Positions 12,383-24,373 of a stretch of DNA of 64,000 bases are shown in pieces. The notes under the pieces are model-generated. The model was given only the letters and a program-made list of their open reading frames with translations. It searched no databases and had not been told where the DNA came from. This stretch comes from Chlamydoabsidia padenii (Eukaryota > Mucoromycota > Mucoromycetes > Mucorales > Cunninghamellaceae), in contig JAIWND010000011.1 of assembly GCA_025330725.1 (NCBI GenBank), positions 960,614-1,024,613 on the forward strand, written 5' to 3'. Within the stretch, counting starts at the first letter, position 1, and each line of letters starts with the position of its first letter. The position numbers and the translations under genes were made by a program.

Positions 12383-13513
12383 ATGAAGGTAAAGGGGGTG
12401 AAAATGATGACCAGGATGAATACAGTAGATGTTCATGATGGATGGTTGGATAGATGGGAAAAAAACGAGGATGGATGGATGGATGGATGGATGGGTATGA
12501 ATCATGGTACTCACACTTTTCTTTTTTTAATAAAATGTAGCTTAACATCGCTAACCCGGCTACCGGCTGCCAAAAGTTGATCGAAATCGATGATGAACGT
12601 CGCCTGTAAGTAGTTTGATACATGCCTCTTATTATTTGACTCAAGTAGGGTGATATATCATTATGAACGATGTAACTAGAACACCATTAAATCGATCGAT
12701 GACTATCATTATATACGACCAAATGGAAAGGATCCCATGACGAACTAAATATACGCTACAATTTGATTGAATCAACCATCGTGTTATTAACTGATATATC
12801 ACCCTATCTATCTTTATTGGTGGTACCTTAACCGACTGACCATTTTTTTTTTCTATAGTCGTGGTTTTTACGATAAGCGCATGTCTCAAGAAGTCCCTGG
12901 GGATGCTCTCGGTGATGAATTCAAGGGCTACGTCTTCCGTATCTCTGGTGGTAACGACAAGCAAGGTTTCCCCATGAAGCAAGGTGTGCTTTTGCCTCAC
13001 CGTGTGCGTTTGTTGCTCTCCAAGGGCCACAGTTGCTACCGTCCTCGCCGTACCGGTGAACGCAAGAGAAAGTCCGTCCGTGGTTGTATCGTCTCTTCCG
13101 ATCTCGCCGTGCTCTCTCTCGTGGTGGTCAAGCAAGGCGAACAAGATATCCCCGGTTTGACTGACATTGCCGTGCCCAAGCGTCTCGGTCCCAAGCGTGC
13201 CTCCAAGATCCGCAAATTCTTCAACCTGTCTTATGCTGATGATGTCCGCAAGTATGTGATCCGTCGTGAAGTCCAACCCAAGAACCCTGAAAAGAAGCCC
13301 TACACCAAGGCTCCCAAGATTCAACGTTTGGTCACTCCTGCTACCCTCCAACGCAAGCGTCACCGGGTTGCTATCAAGCGCAGACGTGCCGAAGCTTCCA
13401 AGGAAGCCGAAGCTGAATACAAGCAATTGTTGGCCAAGCGTGTCAAGGAAACCAAGGACAAGAAAATGGAACGTCGTCGTACTTCTTCCATGCAAAAGTC
13501 TGCTTCTGCTTAA
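12383..13513 (+). CDS. RPS6: 40S ribosomal protein eS6
   Basis: Three exons: 12383-12388 (only ATG AAG), 12541-12605 and 12859-13513, giving 241 residues. The sequence is unmistakably eS6: [20 protein letters not shown], then [38 protein letters not shown] and the C-terminal helix [19 protein letters not shown] with RRRTSS, the S6-kinase phosphorylation site. It sits in the small ribosomal subunit, where its tail is phosphorylated downstream of TOR signalling. Intron 1 (152 nt) holds a GGAT/ATGG tetranucleotide run; intron 2 (253 nt, unusually long for this window) holds a perfect 15-bp inverted repeat. Codon choice is more GC-biased than in neighbours, as expected for a highly expressed gene. 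Confidence 0.97.
12472..12496. repeat. (GGAT)n tetranucleotide repeat in eS6 intron 1
   Basis: About six GGAT/ATGG units lie in the first intron of eS6. They generate spurious histidine/serine-rich ORFs on the opposite strand. Confidence 0.85.
12646..12806 (+). other. Long stem in eS6 intron 2
   Basis: TAGGGTGATATATCA at 12646-12660 is exactly complementary to 12792-12806. The two arms are 131 nt apart, about 40 nt inside the donor and 52 nt before the acceptor. An extra ACGATG/CATCGT pairing (12667-12672 with 12776-12781) lies inside the first. The fold would bring the splice sites to about 90 nt apart, near normal intron length here. A snoRNA-like RNA is an alternative, but I could not place clear C and D boxes. 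Confidence 0.55.
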
Positions 13514-14020
13514 AATTGCTATTACCCTCAACAAAGAAGAAGAATCGGTCATCTAGATTTAACTAGCTCACTCTTTTTTTTTTTTTTAATCCTCTATAGT
13601 CTAGTTATGTTATGTTATCATTGGTTTTTTGTTTTTGCTACTTTTTAACAATAAATAAAATGTAAACGATTGTTGTTTTAAATGATGATACTTTGCTATA
13701 ACTAGTGTTAAATGTTGGCATTTGTATTATACTAATGGTGTGTGGTATTAGATTAGATGGCGACGGGCGGGCATGAAACAGGGAGTTGCTATTCAAATCC
13801 CGAAAAGGGGGTCAACTTGAAAGAATACAACCAATGTGTCCACCATCGAGTCATCATAATACTTTCACTTTATATGAAGATGAGGATGATACTTTTTTAT
13901 TTTTACCACCTTTTGTGTACCATTTACTTTTAAATGTATTACTAAGCAAAGTTCGAGATTCACATTAACCCTTGTCGTGTCTGATACGACATTTATTGCC
14001 ACCATATAACGTACTTCAAC
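13514..14020. other. Intergenic stretch downstream of eS6
   Basis: AATAAA near 13652 is a likely eS6 polyadenylation signal. An exact inverse copy of the CGGGATTTGAAT box (ATTCAAATCCCG) lies at 13791-13802 without a convincing gene next to it. A frame of about 60 codons follows but shows no coding likeness. Confidence 0.4.
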
Positions 14021-14400
14021 AGGGAAATGCTAGGCGCACGGAAAATGCGCACGGAATTTGGAAGAGCTCTACTCACTCAATTATCAATGGATGCTAATGA
14101 TTAAAGTGACAATGTGGACACTATGGCATATTTCCAACATACTTTACTGCAAAATTCAAGCACCAAGATCCTTATGTCAGTCAGTCCATGTTTGCGATGA
14201 TTTTATCTGCCATGGAACCACACTTCGTTTTCAAATCCCGCCCGCCTCTACTAAGATTTAAAGGGCACTACTCGCCCAATGGTTAACAGATGCTAATGAT
14301 TAAAGTGGCAATGTGGATACTATGGTATATTTCCAACACACTTTATTGCGATGACCTTTACCTGTCCTTTGCAACGAAGATTAATTTATTTTTTCTAGAC
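14021..14400 (+). mobile_element. MITE-like element, copy 1
   Basis: It starts with AGGGAAATGCTAGGCGCACG, the inverse of the right end of the copy near 37150. The body carries two diverged tandem units (about 14060-14250 and 14265-14370) built on CTAATGATTAAAGTG, then ATATTTCCAACA. The same units occur in opposite orientation at 20273-20740 and once at 36891-37150. No ORF of its own. The right terminal repeat is missing here, so this copy looks truncated just upstream of the SPOUT1 gene. Confidence 0.65.
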
Positions 14401-14429
14401 GGAAGGGCTCCCAAGACATTCAAACCGGG

Positions 14430-14441
14430 CGGGATTTGAAT
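14430..14441. promoter_or_regulatory. CGGGATTTGAAT box upstream of SPOUT1
   Basis: Exact CGGGATTTGAAT, preceded by GGG (E2F-core-like GGCGGGA), 66 bases before the start codon. Confidence 0.45.
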
Positions 14442-14507
14442 TTGTTGAAAGACTTTTTTTTTTTTCTCTCTCTCTCTCAAACTCCATTCCAATCTATTTT
14501 CTTTACC

Positions 14508-15927
14508 ATGGTTGATCAAAAAAAGGTAAGCTCCTTCTAAAAATAAAGGAACACAATCTAACAATGATATACTATAGAGAAAACAAACCAAGTCTTTTGA
14601 TAATCAATTCCTGTCTGGTCCCGATTATGATCGTCAACGACCTGGAAAACAACACAAACCCAACAATCACGACATTGCAGCCTCCTCCTTGGTGATACCC
14701 GGTAAACCTCGATCTTATACTGTCAGTGTAGCTATACCTTGCAGTATTATTGAAGCTTGTCCTACTCTTGATTTAAAAACCATCCTTGCTGGTCAGGTAA
14801 AAGTGTAGTTGATATGTCGACGTTTTTCTATACTAACCCTTTGTTTTACTTTTAGATCGCTCGTGCCCTTGCTATTCATAATGTAGATGAAATTGTGATT
14901 TACGAAGATAGGGCCTCTACCAACAATACACAACAAAAAATCAATCCCAATCTCTTCCTTGCGCGGGTCTTTCAACATATGGAAACACCTCAATATATGC
15001 GTAAAACCCTAGTCCCTTTTCATGAAGATCTCAAGGCAGCAGGTAAAGACATGTCATTCATATAGAAAAAACTAATTCCTCTTTTATCACTATAGGCTTA
15101 TTACCTCGATTAGAAGTCCCTCATCATCCCAGTATGGAAGACATGACGACATACCGTGAAGGCGTGACCATTGGGCCTTATTATAAAGAAGAAGGAATGA
15201 CCTTGGTGGATATAGGTTGTCTTCGTCGAGCCAAGGTGAATCGATTACTACAAGAAGGGGTTCGTGTGACAGTGGAACTAGATACACCTCTGGCTGCCAA
15301 AGATACTCGAAAAGGCCAAGCACCAATCTCGGCTACCATTGTCAGTCCAAAAGCACCAAGGGAAAAGGCGGGGTATTATTGGGGGTATCATATTCGATTG
15401 GCTTCTTCCTTCTCAAGAGTCATCACTGAATCTCCTTACAATGTAAGTGTGAAAAAAAAGGGGGGGGGATAACGGATTGACTAATTGATTTATGGTTTTT
15501 ATATAGGATGGGTATGATTGTACGATTGGTATCAGTAATAGATCAGGGCAAGATCCATATGATGCCACCTCCTCCTTTAAACCATTCAAGTAAGTAAAAG
15601 AAAGAAAAATAGTGGCATTGTCATCTCATCTTTCCTCTTTCTCTTTCTCTAGACATCTTTTGGTCGCGTTTGGTGCTCCTGGGTCTGGATTGGAAGAAGC
15701 TATTGAAGCAGATGAGGATCTTAAGGTGGGTGCGGATGATGCGTCAGATATCTTTGATCTATTCTTGAACCCTATACAAACCATTGGCACTAGAAACCTT
15801 AGACTGGAGGTAAGAGAAAGGAAGTATATATAAGAGGAAACAGAACTGACTCTCTTGTTGGAAATAGGAATCCTTACCAATGGTGATGGCTGTACTCAAA
15901 CCGGCAATTTTGAAAAATGGATCCTAG
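14508..15927 (+). CDS. SPOUT1: SPOUT1/C9orf114-type SPOUT methyltransferase
   Basis: Seven exons (14508-14525, 14578-14796, 14856-15042, 15096-15442, 15507-15589, 15653-15809, 15868-15927) give 356 residues. After a short basic N terminus the protein follows the SPOUT1 (COG2106) family: SVAIPCSIIEACPTLDLKT, IARALAIHNVDEIVIYED, LPRLEVPHHPSM, YREGVTIG, and the knot region HLLVAFGAPGSGLEEAIEAD ending FLNPIQTIGTRNLRLEESLPM, typical of the trefoil-knot SAM-binding fold. Human SPOUT1 (CENP-32) is an RNA methyltransferase needed for spindle and centrosome integrity; a nuclear or nucleolar RNA target is inferred. A 6-codon first exon precedes the domain. Full length for the family. Confidence 0.9.
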
Positions 15928-16737
15928 GGCTCAACACAATATCTTTTTAGTCATACATATAGCTATCTGCTTTTTTAAATAAACAAACTGCATGATTATC
16001 ATAAATACCCAGTCTAGTCCTTCTTTTAACAGACCATACTTGGAACTATCATCTTTACAAAACATCCCTAAAATAATAAAATGCTCTAGCTATATTAGGT
16101 ATTTATAGGAATCTCGTCCATACCTGACTAAAAGTTTTGTTTGTCATCTTCGTCTCAAGACCTCAAGGAGCCGGGATTTAAAAACGATTTTTTGAAAGAC
16201 CGCTCTGTCGCATTGATGCATTAAGCTGCCTAGAGTCCATGCCTACCATCTTCATTATAGAAACAATTGTATTCTGGTTTTTTATGAAAATTATTGAGAG
16301 GGGCTCCTCAAGTGAGAAAAAACAGGGATACATGTCGGATATGTAAAGTGCATATTGCCCATTGTGATAATCAGTATCATATATATCTCCTTTGGTGAAA
16401 TAGTTCATGTTCAGTCTGCGTGGGTCCAACTATAGAATCGTCATTGGGGATCTGTTCAGGTTAAAGTAAGGGCTCCTCTAAGAAAGAAAGATCCATATTC
16501 TCTAATCGATTCAATCATGATGACAAACTCTCTCTGCTTGACTCCTATCCATGACATTCTGTCCCCTTCCATTGAATGGAATGCGGAGTGTGAATAGTTC
16601 CTGCGGTCGGGCCACTAAATCCCATTGGAGTGCTTACGTGTCAATTTTTTCGCTCCATTCCGCACCCATTTAATAATCCCTTTTTTTTTTCTTTAATTTT
16701 TCTTCTTCTCCTCCATTCTTAGAATTATAACTAAACC
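15928..16737. other. Intergenic stretch before CDC48
   Basis: AATAAA near 15978 probably ends the SPOUT1 transcript. CGGGATTTAAAA lies at 16172-16183, far from any start codon I support. Immediately upstream of CDC48 is a T-rich leader. No gene seen. Confidence 0.4.
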
Positions 16738-19857
<3,120 letters not shown>

Positions 19858-19969
19858 TTTTCCCCCCCCCCTTTTTTTAAAAAAAAAAAAATCTTCTTTT
19901 ATATGTTTGCACTTTTTACAATAATTAAAAACATTATTTTACAACAGCTTCGTTATAAATATATGACGT

Positions 19970-20022
<53 letters not shown>

Positions 20023-20272
20023 CACGGTGGTGTTTGAAGATAAAGATTCATCGATGTGTTTATTATGGATAAGAGTAACCAAATAATATGTATATATAAA
20101 GTGGGTCTATTTATACTAATGTATCTATTTAGGCCTTCGTTTTATCAGGCACAAAGTTATACATATGTGGTTATCGATATATCTATGGGCAGTTTCTTTT
20201 TAATTGGTACTTACGTTTGTATCAACATCAAATCGTTCCGCCCGTTCTATCCTACATTCTGCCTCTGTTGAA
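19858..20272. other. Intergenic stretch with GT microsatellite
   Basis: Holds a (GT)25 run at about 19969-20021 and a possible 3' end signal for CDC48. No gene supported. Confidence 0.5.
19969..20021. repeat. (GT)n microsatellite
   Basis: About 26 uninterrupted GT units. Confidence 0.95.
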
Positions 20273-20740
20273 GGGGAATTGCTAGGTACACGGAATTTTG
20301 TTGTTCGGCGTTTGAAAATGAAGTTTCCATCCGTCTAGAGTAAAAGTCATCGCAAGCTTGGACTGACTGACACAGAGGTCTTGGTGCTTAGCTTTTGCGG
20401 TAACTTATGTTGGAAATATTCCATGGTAACTACATCTTCACTTTAATCATTAGCATCCGTTAACAATTGAGCGAGTAGTGCTCTTACTAAATCTTAGTAA
20501 GGAATTAAGGGCCGGCGGGATTTGAAAACGAAGGTTGGTTCCTTCTACTTCTTCTTACAAATGACAGGTAAAGTCATCGCAAGCTTGGACTGACTGACAC
20601 AGAGGTCTTGGTGCTTGACTTTTGCGGTAACTTATGTTGGAAATATTCCATGGTAACTACATCGTCACTTTAATCATTAGCATCCGTTAACAAATGAGCG
20701 AGTAGTGCTCTTCCAAAATTCGCGCGCGTAGCATTTCCCG
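20273..20740 (-). mobile_element. MITE-like element, copy 2 (inverted relative to copies 1 and 3)
   Basis: Both ends are visible: GGGGAATTGCTAGGTACACGG on the left and the inverse TAGCATTTCCCG on the right. The body holds two nearly identical direct units (about 20345-20480 and 20570-20715) sharing AAGCTTGGACTGACTGACAC and GGAAATATTCCATGGTAAC. It therefore shows the full structure of the family: terminal inverted repeats around two tandem cores. No transposase is coded, so it is non-autonomous. Confidence 0.75.
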
Positions 20741-20906
20741 TCCATTCGCTTGTGTAACATGCCCACTTTCTAACCGTTTTATGAAACTTGGGATACAAAT
20801 GATTTGTTGAGTGGGAAGTAACTAAAACGATAAATGGGTCATTGTTATTGCAGTATTCTTTTTTTTTTTTTTTATAAAAAGAAGAATGGTAAACCGTATC
20901 GAATGT

Positions 20907-21679
20907 TTATTTTTTTGAATTCATATTGTTGAAGATATTCTTGACGCTTTGGGCATTGGCATACTCTTTAAAGTATCCAGCGACACTTCCCTCGTCAAAG
21001 CACAATTGCCAGTTCATCCTCTTCTTAACAGTCTTGTACTTTTCAACAAAATCCTTGGACCATCCCATATCAGTTTTCTTGGTCGTAGGTATGGTTCGTA
21101 GTCGTGAGTACTTGCGCAGACAAGGTTCGGAGTAAACCAGCTCGTCATCAGCGTAGGCACGCATTCACTTGGTACCTACTCCATCTTGATCCAGTGCTTC
21201 GAGAGTCCTTTGTATTGTTGGCGATCATGTTCACAGACATTCACCAGCACGTCGATTGCTTTTTCTTCATTATGAATTTCGATTTCAAAAGTAGTTTTCG
21301 CAAGACCATAAAGCATTTGTACCTCATCTTAAAGAACTTGACGCATGTATCGTGGGCCTCTGCTAAAAATGATGGTACCACCACCCGTTTTCCAATTTGG
21401 CTGGGATCTGCTCCAATGCCACGATACATCTCTGCTCGTAAAGTTTTCTGGCTATCTTTTAAAATACCGCAACCTCGAAGCTTCAATGCTCTATGTTCTG
21501 GACTTGAGACTTGTTGCTTTGTCAAGACGTATCCAGGAGCGACCGATGGCAGCAATGGTACCTGAAAAGGGAAATCCGAGATGGATGCTTCGCTCATGAA
21601 AAGGTGTTCCTGGGTCCAACACGAACTGGTTCAGGTAGGGCGTCTTGGGTATATCTGTAGCCATGTCCTTGCTTGTCGA
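20907..21679 (-). pseudogene. Decayed protein-coding fragments of unknown family
   Basis: Consecutive minus-strand frames of 57 to 118 codons overlap or abut in different phases (about 21679-21540, 21597-21241, 21164-20907). They read as plausible protein (for example PKTPYLNQFVLDPGTPF, KTDMGWSKDFVEKYKTVKK) interrupted by stops and frame changes with no clean introns. The right end is cut exactly where the 106-bp transposase-derived inverted repeat begins (21680). I do not recognise the family. A decayed mobile-element gene or a broken host gene are both possible. Confidence 0.4.
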
Positions 21680-21785
21680 GTGAAGCAAAGTCATTTCAAA
21701 GGCTTCGTCTCGCATTCTTACCAGTGTTGGGACAAATGTCGAAACAGACAATTTATGTAATGACCCAAACGGTAAGTGCAATCAG
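21680..21785 (+). repeat. 106-bp inverted copy of Tc1 transposase 3' end (left arm)
   Basis: This is identical, in inverse orientation, to 24268-24373, with no mismatch I can find over 106 bases. It codes, on the plus strand, the last codons of the transposase (ending RNRQFM and stop) plus 30 bases beyond. It is followed by three units of the GGCTATCCAAACTGCCAGCC array. Confidence 0.9.
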
Positions 21786-21795
21786 AAAAAATAAA

Positions 21796-21875
21796 AGGCT
21801 ATCCAAACTGCCAGCCAAAAAAAAAGGCTATCCAAAACTGCCAGCCAAAAAAAAAAAAAAGGCTATCCAAACTGC

Positions 21876-21939
<64 letters not shown>
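21796..21939 (+). repeat. Tandem GGCTATCCAAACTGCC array (3 units) and poly-A run
   Basis: Three GGCTATCCAAACTGCCAGCC units separated by 8-14 A residues, ending in about 63 consecutive A (21877-21939). This is the short counterpart, inverted, of the 12-unit array at 23871-24264. Confidence 0.9.
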
Positions 21940-21940
<1 letters not shown>

Positions 21941-22029
21941 ATCGAGAAACGAAACAGCACTCATTTGAGTAGTATGCTTTACTAGTAGTTTTAATAATAA
22001 TGTATGGGAATCAAGTAGGATGAGAGGTA

Positions 22030-23832
22030 TCAATGATTGTGGTGACTGGTACTTGCTTTTCTTTTGCGGTTGGTGTGGATATCCATAATTGCTGCTATTT
22101 CATTGTCGGAAAGGGTTGGCATAAGTGATGATTGTTGGTCCGTTTTCTGGTCGATACACAAGCTCCAGAAGGCTGAGGAAACGATTGTCAATTGGTCGGC
22201 TTGTGCGATGAAAAGTGGAAGTTCTTTCAAAGACATTGGCAACTGAATATGGGCAATTTCGACCATTGGATAGAAGCCATTCCTTGTACCATCAGTCAAA
22301 TAGAATGTTGCGTGATGTCCTTATTCAACGTGATGATAATTAAAGAAAGAGTGTTAATATGTCTTTTTTTTTTTTTTTGCATTCAAAATAAAAAAAAAAA
22401 CCAGAAAAACTTACCAACGACAAGAAACGACAGGACAAATTTGCTACGATACGTATCAATGGCGTTCTTTGCTAAAAGTGCCAATCGCACCAAGTCTTTT
22501 CCGACTAGCTTGTGATTCAGCGCCTGAGATGCCGGTTTCACTTCTCCATATCCTACAGTCTGCCCGATCTCCGTGCCTATCACCATGCTGATCGTAGAAT
22601 CAGGTCTGGCCAGTAACAATGACATCTCACTGGATTTGCACTCGTCATTGGCAACAGAAGTCCTAAAGTATACGAAAATGACAAAAGAAATTCAGCACAA
22701 GTTTGACTGAAATATTTCTTTTCATACCACCGAAACATGACGTGCTTCATGAGGTTTTCCAACAATGGATTGATAGCCGCAGTGGTATATCTTGTAATCA
22801 ACTCCAGTTCATCAACCTTCTGACTGACTGGTTCCAAAGGTAATTGTTCAAGTCTACGGGCAAATGTTAATTGAAATAAAATGAATAAACGCTATGACTT
22901 GCGTTCTTCCTTATTCGCCCTTACAGATTTCGAAAGCAAAATAGTATCCTGTTGTGGACATCGTTGCTGGCAACCATAAGAGCCATTAATCTTTGAGAAT
23001 CCTTGAACTCTGTAATCTTCTTTCTGATGCAATTCTACATAAATGATAAATCAGTTACAGCCATTTCTTCACTTTCTTGATAATACCTTCACGATTTTTT
23101 CAGCATCAAGTCGAGTATACTGGTCAAATTCGCACGACCGAATGCCATATTCTTCCAGCAAACATTCAATAAGGCCTTCGCATATTTCACGTCCTATGAA
23201 CTGGTGAAGGTCACTGTTGGTGCGGCATGGTTTTAGCAAGAGGATTGATGACAATGCCAAGACGTGCTGGACATGGGATTCGTACGTCAAGAGACGCGGT
23301 TCGTCAATGATCGTTTTCACATAATGGCGAAATTCGTGAAATCTCTTGGTAATGTCGATGTTCTGAAAGACAAGATGGTCATTGTCTGGTAACAAAAAAT
23401 TCCAGCCTAACTTGATGATATCCTCAGGTGCAGTAATGATCCTAAAACAAATAAAATTTAAAAAACCAAATCATTGTCATACTAAATATTTCATTACCCA
23501 TTTTCAGTTTGAGATGCTATGACATGGTTCAAGTCACAATGCTTTCGCAGTTCTTCTTTCTTAGTGAAGGTCTCCTTGCAAGAGACACAGCCATAATGAA
23601 CAACGATGGAGTAGCCAAGTCGTTCATACTTTTGAACATTCGCTTGACTGTACACGCCAAAACTACGGTTACCAGAGAGAAGACGTTCCACTTTTTTCTG
23701 ATGAGAGGCAACGATATGGTTCACGGCTTTTTGATTCGACTGATACAACTTGTCGCAATAAGGACATGATTTTTTCAACAAAATAATGGTATTTCGTTCT
23801 TTGCTGCGATTTACAATATTACTAGATGACAT
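22030..23832 (-). CDS. C2H2 zinc-finger protein with GEVK-motif nuclease-like C-terminal domain
   Basis: Six exons on the minus strand (23832-23498, 23441-23087, 23034-22925, 22853-22728, 22662-22415, 22319-22030) give an uninterrupted 487-residue protein. Two zinc-finger-like motifs lie near the N terminus: CPYCDKLYQSNQKAVNHIVASH and CVSCKETFTKKEELRKHC with a following histidine. The C-terminal third has RPDSTISMV, then GYGEVKPAS, KDLVRLALLAKNAID, FLVVG and FYPMVEIAHIQLPMS. That pattern matches a protein family I know as widespread in Mucorales; RPD plus G-E-V-K fits the motif II/III spacing of PD-(D/E)XK nucleases, which is inference. All splice sites are canonical, so the gene looks intact. 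It lies between inverted identical copies of a Tc1 transposase end, pointing to mobile-element cargo or a gene trapped between copies. Confidence 0.7.
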
Positions 23833-23870
23833 AGTTTTTTGTATCTATGGGAACGAACAAATGAAAACAA

Positions 23871-24264
23871 CTTTTTTTTTTTTGGCTGGCAGTTTGGATA
23901 GCCTTTTTTTTGGGGGGGGGGGCTGGCAGTTTGGATAGCCTTTTTTTTTTTGGCTGGCAGTTTGGATAGCCTTTTTTTTTTTGGCTGGCAGTTTGGATAG
24001 CCTTTTTTTTTTTTGGGCTGGCAGTTTGGATAGCCTTTTTTTTTTTGGGGGCTGGCAGTTTGGATAGCCTTTTTTTGGGCTGGCAGTTTGGATAGCCTTT
24101 TTTTTTGGCTGGCAGTTTTGGATAGCCTTTTTTTGGGGGGGGGGGGCTGGCAGTTTAGATAGCCTTTTTTTTTGGCTGGCAGTTTGGATAGCCTTTTTTT
24201 TTTTTTGGCTGGCAGTTTTGGATAGCCTTTTTTTTTGGCTGGCAGTTTGGATAGCCTTTTTTTT
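23871..24264 (-). repeat. Tandem GGCAGTTTGGATAGCC array (12 units)
   Basis: Twelve copies of a 20-bp core, GGCTGGCAGTTTGGATAGCC (plus strand), separated by homopolymer T or T/G runs of 7-20 bases. The cores differ by single bases in a few units (GTTTTGG, GTTTAGA). It follows directly on the 3' side of the transposase ORF. Reading through it gives a spurious KKK/CQP repeat protein. Confidence 0.95.
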
Positions 24265-24267
24265 TTT

Positions 24268-24373
24268 CTGATTGCACTTACCGTTTGGGTCATTACATAA
24301 ATTGTCTGTTTCGACATTTGTCCCAACACTGGTAAGAATGCGAGACGAAGCCTTTGAAATGACTTTGCTTCAC
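24268..24373 (-). repeat. 106-bp inverted repeat (right arm, inside transposase gene)
   Basis: Exact inverse of 21680-21785. It covers the last 27 codons and stop of the Tc1-like transposase plus 25 bases downstream. Confidence 0.9.

Noticed and set aside
12354..12644. Minus-strand His/Pro/Ser ORFs near 12.4 kb
   Set aside because: Generated by the GGAT tetranucleotide run in the eS6 intron.
12606..12858. Box C/D snoRNA in eS6 intron 2
   Set aside because: CTGA occurs by the right arm but no convincing RTGATGA box by the left arm; kept only as a structural finding.
12641..13552. 303-codon antisense ORF over eS6
   Set aside because: It mirrors the codon-biased eS6 exon and runs through its intron; no independent signal.
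13786..13968. 60-codon ORF downstream of eS6
   Set aside because: No family likeness, poor composition and no splice or end signals; left unannotated.
23871..24264. CRISPR-like look of the 12-unit array
   Set aside because: Spacers are homopolymer T or T/G runs of varying length, not unique sequence, and the host is a eukaryote.
23811..24329. Minus-strand ORF of KKK and CQP repeats
   Set aside because: It is a translation of the 20-bp array and its homopolymer spacers; the same holds for plus-strand Lys-rich frames at 21673-21985.
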